From: Hyphomicrobiales bacterium
GTDB lineage: Bacteria > Pseudomonadota > Alphaproteobacteria > Rhizobiales > Aestuariivirgaceae
Assembly (NCBI GenBank): GCA_020029455.1
Contig: JAIBJH010000058.1
Location: 1-12,043 of the forward strand
DNA: 12,043 nt
Direction: 5' to 3'
Each line of letters starts with the position of its first letter. The first letter of the stretch is position 1. A program made the translations under genes and the position numbers. Below are positions 1 to 5,313 of the stretch, in pieces. A model generated the notes under the pieces. It did not search any database. It was not told the origin of the DNA and was given only the letters and a program-made list of their open reading frames with translations.

Positions 1-661
1 ATTCCTGCATGATACGGCCATCGGCTCTGCCGCCGGCAAGCGCTGCAGGAATCTTGGCCGGATCAACACCACCTGCTTCCGACAGTTTCACCGCTTCAGC
101 CACCGCCTGAAAAGCGAGCGCGCAGAAGAGCTGGTTCACCAGTTTGGTGGTTTGACCGGCGCCGGAATCGCCCATCAAAGTATAGTTTGCTGCAAGATCT
201 TTCATTACGGCGCGGGCGCGTTCGAAATCCTTCTTAGCGCCGCCTGCCATGATGGTGAGCTTGCCAGCGAGCGCACCGGGAACGCCGCCAGAAAGCGGGC
301 AATCCACCCAGGCCATACCTATGCGCTGCTTCAGTTTTGCCGCCATCTCCGCCGTCGCAGCAGGATCAATGGACGACATGTCAATGAGTAGTTTGTTTGC
401 TGCAGCGGCCTTCGCAACACCGCCCTCGCCGAACACTGCCTTGCGCACGATGTCCGCGTGGTTGAGGCTGAGGATGACAAAGCGGGAGGCCTTGGTTGCT
501 TGCGCCGGAGAAGCGGTAGCCGTCGCGCCTTTCTCCACAAGCGCCGCTACCTTGACCACATCGATATCAAACACACATACGCTATGACCATAATCAAGCA
601 GGCGCGTGGCAATGGCGCTGCCCATGATGCCTGCACCGATAATCGCAACTTTCTGCGCCAT
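1..661 (-). CDS. NAD(P)-dependent beta-hydroxyacid dehydrogenase (3-hydroxyisobutyrate / tartronate-semialdehyde reductase family), 3' end missing
   Basis: This gene starts with ATG at 661 and stays open to the left edge, giving 220 residues; family members usually have about 290, so roughly the last 70 are missing. The N-terminal Rossmann motif GAGIMG is at residues 9-14. The substrate-binding motif CPLSGG is at 121-126. The catalytic segment GxGxxxKxxN has Lys173 and Asn176. Asp32 at the end of the second strand favours NAD+ over NADP+ in this fold. Enzymes of this family oxidise or reduce small beta-hydroxyacids such as 3-hydroxyisobutyrate, tartronate semialdehyde, glycerate or threonate in the cytosol. 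The KLVNQ form of the active site argues against a true 6-phosphogluconate dehydrogenase. The gene begins 2 bp after the gntK stop behind a perfect AGGAGG, so it is the fifth gene of the idonate/gluconate operon. The family call is firm; the substrate is unknown. Confidence 0.9.
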   Translation of the reverse strand, partial: MAQKVAIIGAGIMGSAIATRLLDYGHSVCVFDIDVVKVAALVEKGATATASPAQATKASRFVILSLNHADIVRKAVFGEGGVAKAAAANKLLIDMSSIDPAATAEMAAKLKQRIGMAWVDCPLSGGVPGALAGKLTIMAGGAKKDFERARAVMKDLAANYTLMGDSGAGQTTKLVNQLFCALAFQAVAEAVKLSEAGGVDPAKIPAALAGGRADGRIMQE

Positions 662-663
662 GT

Positions 664-1167
664 TCAATCCTCCTGCAACAAAAGCCAGTTTCTTGCTTGC
701 GCAACCAATAGGGCCAGTGGCTCATCGATGTTCAACCTCAAGGCACGCTCATCGCCGCCCGGCCGCTCCAGCGTAGCAAGCTGGCTGTCGAGAAGCGAAG
801 CCGGCATGAAATGTCCTTTGCGCTCGCGGATGCGCCGTTCCAGCGTCTCGTGGCTGCCATCCAGAAATATGAAAGAGACAGGACGTCCAGCCTGCGTAGC
901 AATTCTTTCGCGATAGGAACGCTTCAGCGCCGAACATGAAGCAATATGCCCGCTGTTACCCTGAAGCGCCTCGCCGATCTTCTCGAGCCAGGGCCAGCGG
1001 TCTTCATCGGTGAGTGGCGTTCCACCAGACATCTTTGCGACATTGGAAGGCGGATGAAGACTGTCTCCTTCCGTGAACGGCACAGTCAGCGCCGCAGCCA
1101 GCGCTACCCCGACAGATGTCTTGCCGCAGCTTGTAACTCCCATGACCACGGCCGCTCCCTTGAACAT
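664..1167 (-). CDS. gntK: Gluconokinase
   Basis: This 167-residue cytosolic kinase phosphorylates D-gluconate with ATP to 6-phosphogluconate, feeding the Entner-Doudoroff and pentose phosphate pathways. Its length is normal for the GntK/IdnK family. The P-loop is GVTSCGKT at residues 10-17. It is followed by EGDSLHP (33-39), NVAKM (42-46), PLTDEDRWPW (51-60), CSALKRSYR (78-86) and GHFMPASLLDSQ (118-129), all hallmark blocks of bacterial gluconokinases. The usual P-loop here is GVSGSGKS/T, so Ser13 replaces the middle glycine and Cys14 a serine; the GxxxxGKT frame is kept and the enzyme should be active. The ATG directly abuts the idnO stop (TAGATG) with no clear ribosome binding site, which suggests translational coupling. 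Function is supported by idnO and idnD upstream. Confidence 0.95.
   Translation of the reverse strand: MFKGAAVVMGVTSCGKTSVGVALAAALTVPFTEGDSLHPPSNVAKMSGGTPLTDEDRWPWLEKIGEALQGNSGHIASCSALKRSYRERIATQAGRPVSFIFLDGSHETLERRIRERKGHFMPASLLDSQLATLERPGGDERALRLNIDEPLALLVAQARNWLLLQED
669..674 (-). promoter_or_regulatory. Shine-Dalgarno site for the beta-hydroxyacid dehydrogenase gene
   Basis: A perfect AGGAGG on the minus strand lies inside the last codons of gntK, 7 nt before the ATG at 661. It fixes that start codon. It is the strongest ribosome binding site in this operon, so this gene may be translated well in its own right rather than only by coupling to gntK. Confidence 0.75.
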
Positions 1168-1935
1168 CTAAAGCACCGAAGTGATCCCGCCATCGACATA
1201 GAGAATGTGGCCGTTGACGAAGGAAGAAGCAGGCGAGGCCAGAAACACTGCCGCACCGATCAACTCGTCCACATTTCCCCAGCGCCCTGCGGGCGTGCGC
1301 TTTTCAAGCCAAGACGAAAACTCCGGATTGTCCACCAAGGCCTGATTAAGCGGCGTCTTGAAATAGCCGGGGCCGATGGCGTTCACTTGGATGTTGTGTT
1401 TCGCCCAATCTGCGCACATCCCCTTGGTCAGCATTTTGATGGCGCCCTTGGTGGCCGTGTAGGGCGCAATCGACGGACGGCCGAGCTCGCTCTGCACCGA
1501 GCAGATATTGATGATCTTGCCTTGCTTGCGGGCAATCATGTGCCGCGCCACCGCCTTGCCGACAAGGAATGCGCTTTCCACATTGACCCGCATGAGTTCA
1601 CGCCATTTCTCTGCCGGATAGTCTTCAAGTGGCGAGCGGAACTGCATGCCGGCGTTGTTGACAAGTATGCCGATGGCCCCCTGCTCACGCTCGACGCTGG
1701 CGATGGCTGCCGCAACTGCCGTTTCATCCGTTACATCGAATGCTGCCACAGCAACTTTCAGGCCCTTGGCCTCCAGCGCTTCCCCGGCCGCTGAGAGTTT
1801 CTTCGCATCACGCCCATTCAGGATGATTTCTGCGCCCGCATTCCCAAGCCCTTCGGCGATTGCCAAGCCGATGCCCTGGCTTGATCCTGTGATCAGCGCG
1901 CGGCTTCCTTTGAGACTGAAGATTTCGAGTGGCAT
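1168..1935 (-). CDS. idnO: Gluconate 5-dehydrogenase (5-ketogluconate reductase), short-chain dehydrogenase family
   Basis: This 255-residue short-chain dehydrogenase most resembles IdnO/Gno, which interconverts 5-keto-D-gluconate and D-gluconate in the cytosol. The cofactor motif TGSSQGIG is at residues 16-23, NNAG at 93-96, and the catalytic Ser146, Tyr159 and Lys163 are present. The segment INICSVQSELGR (141-153) and the VNGH...VDGG tail are very like enterobacterial IdnO (about 254 residues). Arg42 after the second strand suggests NADP(H). I chose the ATG at 1935, because the protein then begins at the point where IdnO proteins do. An in-frame TTG at 1947 would add four residues and overlap idnD by 8 bp. 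The gene follows idnD, with the idnD stop at 1940-1942, and abuts gntK. The substrate is inferred from similarity and operon context; another sugar acid is possible. Confidence 0.9.
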   Translation of the reverse strand: MPLEIFSLKGSRALITGSSQGIGLAIAEGLGNAGAEIILNGRDAKKLSAAGEALEAKGLKVAVAAFDVTDETAVAAAIASVEREQGAIGILVNNAGMQFRSPLEDYPAEKWRELMRVNVESAFLVGKAVARHMIARKQGKIINICSVQSELGRPSIAPYTATKGAIKMLTKGMCADWAKHNIQVNAIGPGYFKTPLNQALVDNPEFSSWLEKRTPAGRWGNVDELIGAAVFLASPASSFVNGHILYVDGGITSVL

Positions 1936-1939
1936 CCAT

Positions 1940-2971
1940 CTACCCAAATGAGATTTGAACCTTCATGGCTTTGCTGCGGTCGCTTGCAAGCTCGAAGCCG
2001 CGCCGCGCTTCATCGAGCCCGACTGTTTCGCTGATCAATGGCTTCACGTCGATGAGGCCCTTCTGCATCAGGCCCATTGCCATTGCATATTCCCCGTGGA
2101 AACGGAATGAGCCCCTCAGCGACAGTTCCTTGGCGGTGATGGCCATCATGGGAAGTGACATATCCCCGCCGAGCCCAAGCTGCAAAATCGTAGCGCCCGG
2201 GCGCATGACGGCGATTGCAGAAACCAGCGCCGCTTGCGCTCCGGAACACTCATAGAGCACATCGAATGTCCCTTTGTCCGCCTTGTAGGCATCAAGCGCA
2301 TCCGTGGCGTTTCCACTGTTCAGCACAATGTCAGCACCAACTTTCTTGGCCATGGCAAGCGTATAGTCGCTGAGGTCTGTCGCCACGATGTGATTGGCTC
2401 CGGCGCGGCGCGCGGCAAGAATGGCAAGAACGCCGATAGGCCCGCAGCCCGTCACCAGCACAGACTTGCCCAGCATTTCTCCGGCCCGCCGCGTGGCATG
2501 AAGCGTCACGGCGAGCGGCTCGGCCATTGCCGCTTCACCAGCGCTCAACCCATCGGCGGGTACGCATTGCCAGGCCTCGGCCACAAGGCCTTCGCGGAAC
2601 GCGCCTTGAATATGAGGAAAGGGCATGGCCGAGCCATAGAAACGCATGTTGAGGCATTGGTTGTGCATGCCCTCACGGCAATATTTGCAGGAAAAACAGG
2701 GACGCGACGGAGAAACGCCAACAAGCTGGCCGATGGCAAGGCCTTCAACACCAGCGCCCAGTTTCGTGACATGACCCGCCACTTCATGGCCGAGGACCAT
2801 CGGTTCCTTCAGCCGGATCGCGCCGAAGCCGCCATGATTGAAATAATGCAGGTCCGAGCCGCAAATGCCGCCCGTCGCTAGCCTGATTTCGACCTGCCCC
2901 GGCCCCGGCTCCTCTGGTGCACGCTCCTCGATCCGTAGATCCTTGGCGGCATGAATGACAATGGCCTTCAT
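1940..2971 (-). CDS. idnD: L-idonate 5-dehydrogenase, zinc-dependent alcohol dehydrogenase family
   Basis: This 343-residue medium-chain dehydrogenase oxidises L-idonate to 5-keto-D-gluconate. The block GGICGSDLHY (34-43) is typical of IdnD, as is the later SLRGSFRF. Predicted catalytic zinc ligands are Cys37, His62, Glu63 and possibly Glu151. Cys92, Cys95, Cys98 and Cys106 form the structural zinc lobe. The Rossmann motif GCGPIG is at 175-180, and Asp199 at the end of the next strand predicts NAD+ rather than NADP+. The length matches E. coli IdnD (343). The ATG is preceded by GAGGAGG overlapping the stop of the upstream 2-hydroxyacid dehydrogenase gene, 7 bp away. Sorbitol or xylitol dehydrogenases are the main alternative, but the neighbouring idnO and gntK, and strong similarity along the whole chain, favour IdnD. 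Confidence 0.93.
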   Translation of the reverse strand: MKAIVIHAAKDLRIEERAPEEPGPGQVEIRLATGGICGSDLHYFNHGGFGAIRLKEPMVLGHEVAGHVTKLGAGVEGLAIGQLVGVSPSRPCFSCKYCREGMHNQCLNMRFYGSAMPFPHIQGAFREGLVAEAWQCVPADGLSAGEAAMAEPLAVTLHATRRAGEMLGKSVLVTGCGPIGVLAILAARRAGANHIVATDLSDYTLAMAKKVGADIVLNSGNATDALDAYKADKGTFDVLYECSGAQAALVSAIAVMRPGATILQLGLGGDMSLPMMAITAKELSLRGSFRFHGEYAMAMGLMQKGLIDVKPLISETVGLDEARRGFELASDRSKAMKVQISFG

Positions 2972-2973
2972 GT

Positions 2974-2980
2974 CCTCCTC
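2974..2980 (-). promoter_or_regulatory. Shine-Dalgarno site for idnD
   Basis: GAGGAGG on the minus strand overlaps the TGA stop of the upstream gene and ends 2 nt before the idnD ATG. The spacing is short for the full motif but normal (5 nt) if the GAGG half is used. It supports the ATG at 2971 and close coupling of the two genes. Confidence 0.55.
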
Positions 2981-3926
2981 ACAGCACAGGCGTCAAAAGC
3001 GGCCGCCCGGCAAAATGCGCCAGGAGATTGTCGCGCACAAGTTGACCCATGGCCTTTCGCGTCTCAAACGTGCCGGAAGCATGGTGCGGTTGCAACAGCA
3101 CATTGTTAAGTGCGAAAAACCGAGGATTGAGCTTCGGTTCGCCCTCAAAGACATCGAGCGCCGCAGAGCCCAGCTTGCCGGACTCCAGCGCCGCAAGCAA
3201 AGCCTCCTCATCGATGTTGGAGGCGCGCGAGATGTTGATGACCATGCCCTCTGGCCCCACCGCCTCGATGACCTCGCGGTTGACGATATGCCGCGTTTCT
3301 GCCGAAGCGGCCAACGTCACGAAGAAAAAATCTGCATGGCGCGCAAGCTCCACGGCGTTGGGCAAGAAGCGCCAGCCCTTCGCATAATCCTTCTGCGTCA
3401 CATTCGAATACGCAATGTCGAGACCAAACCCCTGCAGCCTTTTCGCCACCTCAAATCCGATGCGGCCAAGGCCCAGCACGCCTGCGCGCTTCCCCCACAC
3501 GCGGTGTTGTAAGGGATAGAGGCCCTTTGCAGCCCAGCTTCCGTCCCTCACCCAGCGCTCTGCGCCGGTCATGCCGCGCGACAGGCACAACATCATCGCA
3601 ACGCCCAAGTCCGCCACATCATTAGTCAGCACGTCCGGTGTGTTGGTGACGCGGATACCCCGTTCGCCCGCCGTCTTAAGGTCAACGGCATCAAACCCCA
3701 CACCATAAACCGAGATGATTTCAAGCTTCGGACAGGCCTCGATCATGGCGCGGCTTGCGCCCAATTCGCCGCGCGTAGCGATGGCGCGTATCGTTGGGCC
3801 CACGCCTGCAAGAAATCCGCTCTTGTCGGCCGCCTCGAAATAGCGGTGCATGGCGAAGGTCTCATCGAGCGGTTCCTGGTCCCAAGCCGGATAGGCCCCC
3901 ACCTGCAGCACATCTGGCTTGCTCAT
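2979..3926 (-). CDS. D-isomer-specific 2-hydroxyacid dehydrogenase, probable 2-ketoaldonate / glyoxylate-hydroxypyruvate reductase
   Basis: This 315-residue NAD(P)-dependent dehydrogenase is in the GhrB/TkrA-like branch of the 2-hydroxyacid dehydrogenases. The cofactor motif GLGRIG is at residues 152-157. The catalytic triad is Arg234 (in NISRAS), Glu263 (in DVFEGEP) and His281 (in QPHHAS). No acidic residue follows the second cofactor-domain strand (around YSNVT, 173-177), which hints at NADP(H). Known GhrB-type enzymes reduce 2-keto-L-gulonate to L-idonate, 2-ketogluconate to gluconate, and also hydroxypyruvate. Standing directly before idnD, a 2-ketoaldonate role is likely but inferred. 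I chose the ATG at 3926 because it has a good ribosome binding site. An upstream in-frame start at 3962 would put the operator palindrome inside the coding region and add 12 residues not expected in the family. It is the first gene of the operon. Confidence 0.88.
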   Translation of the reverse strand: MSKPDVLQVGAYPAWDQEPLDETFAMHRYFEAADKSGFLAGVGPTIRAIATRGELGASRAMIEACPKLEIISVYGVGFDAVDLKTAGERGIRVTNTPDVLTNDVADLGVAMMLCLSRGMTGAERWVRDGSWAAKGLYPLQHRVWGKRAGVLGLGRIGFEVAKRLQGFGLDIAYSNVTQKDYAKGWRFLPNAVELARHADFFFVTLAASAETRHIVNREVIEAVGPEGMVINISRASNIDEEALLAALESGKLGSAALDVFEGEPKLNPRFFALNNVLLQPHHASGTFETRKAMGQLVRDNLLAHFAGRPLLTPVL

Positions 3927-3929
3927 CCA

Positions 3930-3937
3930 CTTTCCCC
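3930..3937 (-). promoter_or_regulatory. Shine-Dalgarno site for the 2-hydroxyacid dehydrogenase gene
   Basis: GGGGAAAG on the minus strand lies between the operator and the ATG at 3926; the GGGGA core is 6 nt from the start. It supports the shorter 315-residue form of the protein. Confidence 0.5.
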
Positions 3938-3941
3938 GCTG

Positions 3942-3955
3942 TGTTATCGATAACA
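3942..3955. promoter_or_regulatory. Operator palindrome upstream of the idonate/gluconate operon
   Basis: TGTTATCGATAACA is a perfect 14-bp palindrome. The TGTTA-N4-TAACA form resembles operators of LacI-family GntR/IdnR gluconate regulators. It lies between the promoter and the ribosome binding site of the operon and overlaps the likely -10 element (3952-3957). A bound regulator would therefore block RNA polymerase. A near copy lies upstream of the regulator gene at 5077-5090. Confidence 0.85.
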
Positions 3956-3981
3956 TAGACAAGTCGGAAACTATTTGTCGA
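3952..3981 (-). promoter_or_regulatory. Candidate sigma70-type promoter of the idonate/gluconate operon
   Basis: On the minus strand TCGACA (3981-3976, 5 of 6 to the consensus -35) is followed after 18 bp by TATGTT (3957-3952, 4 of 6 to the consensus -10). Transcription would start near 3945, inside the operator, leaving a leader of about 19 nt that contains the ribosome binding site. This is prediction from sequence only. Confidence 0.5.
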
Positions 3982-4000
3982 GAAGAATTGCGGGAAGGTT

Positions 4001-5068
4001 TCAGGTGCTTTCGCGGGAGATCACCGCGTAGTTTGTGATGATGGTCTCTGCGGCCATGGGTTGGCCCTTGCGTTCACCTTCGATGGCGCGCAGCAAAAGC
4101 TCGCCGGCCCTGCGGCCGATGTCGTAGCAGTGGACACCAACCGTGGTGATCGCCGGATAGCTGCAGCGCGAAATCTCAAAGTCGCCAAAGCCGGCGATGG
4201 CAATCCTTTTTGGAACCTGAAGCTTACGCCGGTGGCACTCCATCAAGGCGCCGAAAGCTGAAAGGTCGGACACACAAATCGCCGCCTCCACATCCGGCCA
4301 TTGTTCAATGAGCCGCGCCAGAGCCTCGCCGCCCTGCTGCATGGTGATGGGTGGCGTGCCGAAGGAAATGACACGGGCATCCTTGAGGCCAAGCGCCGTC
4401 ATGGCACGCTCATAGCCGAGGCGACGGTCCGCACCGCGGGTGTCGCGGTTCGTCGTCCCGCCGATGAAGGCGATCTTCCGGTAACCCTTGCCATGCAAAT
4501 GACGCACCAAGCTCGCAGCAGCCTCTGCATTTGAAAATCCAACGACGTGGCGCACAGGTTTTGCCGGTTGGTCCCAGGTCTCGATCACGGGAATGCCGGC
4601 ATTTTCCAGAAGCCTTCTGCCCCGCGCCGTATGCCTGCCGCCCGTCACCACAATGGCTTCGGGCCTACGCCGCAGCATCGATTCAATAAGTTCTTCCTCT
4701 TTCTCCACCGAATAGTCGGTGTAACCGAGCAGAAGCTGTAAGCCAGAACCCTGAAGAGCGTCTGTCAGCCCCCGCGCGGTGTCAGCGAAGTTCGAATTGT
4801 TGATCGACGGCACAAGGACCGCGACAAATCCGGTGCGCTTGGAAGAAAGGCTCCCTGCCGACTGATCGAGCACGTAGCCCAAATCCTCAACAGCCTTCAT
4901 GATCTTGTTGCGGGTCTTGGCCGCAATAGAAGCCCCGTCCTTGAGAGCGCGGGAAACCGTCATGGTGGATACGCCTGCTCGGTGGGCGACATCCATCATG
5001 GTTGGCGTGGCGTTGCGCACGTCAGCTTTCTTCTGTTTCCCGCCCGGCAAAATTCTTTTTCCCTTCAC
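4001..5068 (-). CDS. LacI-family transcriptional regulator, GntR/IdnR-like gluconate/idonate repressor
   Basis: This protein of up to 355 residues has a LacI-type DNA-binding head and a periplasmic-binding-protein-like sensor. The helix-turn-helix runs from about residue 24 to 43 (MMDVAHRAGVSTMTVSRAL), with the hinge helix around 67-80. The effector domain starts near 81 (VAVLVPS) and includes SML (129-131), VGFSN (176-180), CVSDLSAFG (265-273) and IAGFGD (291-296), patterns close to E. coli GntR. The start is uncertain. The GTG at 5068 gives 22 basic residues before the expected start of the head and has no clear ribosome binding site. GTG at 5020 or ATG at 4999/4996 would also keep the head. 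The gene lies between two near-identical palindromes and upstream of the sugar-acid genes, so it probably represses itself and that operon, released by gluconate, 6-phosphogluconate or a ketoaldonate. Confidence 0.9.
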   Translation of the reverse strand: MKGKRILPGGKQKKADVRNATPTMMDVAHRAGVSTMTVSRALKDGASIAAKTRNKIMKAVEDLGYVLDQSAGSLSSKRTGFVAVLVPSINNSNFADTARGLTDALQGSGLQLLLGYTDYSVEKEEELIESMLRRRPEAIVVTGGRHTARGRRLLENAGIPVIETWDQPAKPVRHVVGFSNAEAAASLVRHLHGKGYRKIAFIGGTTNRDTRGADRRLGYERAMTALGLKDARVISFGTPPITMQQGGEALARLIEQWPDVEAAICVSDLSAFGALMECHRRKLQVPKRIAIAGFGDFEISRCSYPAITTVGVHCYDIGRRAGELLLRAIEGERKGQPMAAETIITNYAVISREST

Positions 5069-5076
5069 CTAGCATT

Positions 5077-5090
5077 TGTTATCGCTAACA
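5077..5090. promoter_or_regulatory. Operator upstream of the LacI-family regulator gene
   Basis: TGTTATCGCTAACA matches the palindrome at 3942-3955 in 13 of 14 positions, and its outer TGTTA/TAACA arms are perfect. It sits 8 bp upstream of the annotated GTG start and overlaps a possible -10 TATGTT (minus strand, 5092-5087). This points to autoregulation. I see no convincing -35 at the right distance, so the promoter itself is weakly supported. Confidence 0.75.
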
Positions 5091-5092
5091 TA

Positions 5093-5313
5093 GCAATTCC
5101 GCAAGGACTGAGAAGCTCATAGTCATGTTTTATGGTGAATTGGAAGGAACCGGCTTTGAAGTGATTTATGCGTGTTTTGAAACCTGCACCATCGGCCATG
5201 CCGGGTTGAGCGTCTTTGGACCGGCCTGGTTCTGGCTCATGCTTTATGCAGCCTATTTGGCTGCCCACGGGCAAAGACACACGCTTGGTGGAAGATCATA
5301 GCGGCAAGGGACC
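5093..5313. other. Intergenic region between nasA and the regulator gene
   Basis: These roughly 220 bp hold no gene I can support. The stretch 5093-5180 is richer in A and T than its surroundings and should carry the upstream promoter parts of the regulator gene. A short hairpin lies at 5248-5264. Two short minus-strand open frames that cross this region (5065-5280 and 5237-5458) show no family resemblance; they run into the regulator or nasA coding sequence and are not annotated. Confidence 0.6.
5248..5264 (-). terminator. Weak hairpin downstream of nasA, possible terminator
   Basis: GCAGCC and GGCTGC form a 6-bp stem around a 5-nt loop, starting about 50 nt after the nasA stop. An overlapping alternative stem (TGCCC/GGGCA) competes with it. 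No run of T follows on the minus strand, so this does not meet the usual pattern of an intrinsic terminator. It may be chance or only an mRNA 3'-end structure. Confidence 0.25.

Noticed and set aside
946..1794. Plus-strand open frame of 282 codons
   Set aside because: It runs antisense across both gntK and idnO and is explained as a shadow of their codon bias.
1936..1947. TTG start for idnO at 1947
   Set aside because: It adds four residues not seen in IdnO proteins and has no better ribosome binding site than the ATG at 1935.
3927..3962. Longer start for the 2-hydroxyacid dehydrogenase at 3962
   Set aside because: It would translate through the perfect operator palindrome and the likely -10 element. 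The ATG at 3926 has a ribosome binding site and fits the family N-terminus.
5065..5280. Minus-strand open frame of 71 codons between nasA and the regulator
   Set aside because: It starts with GTG, has no clear ribosome binding site or family features, and runs through the regulator's operator and start region.
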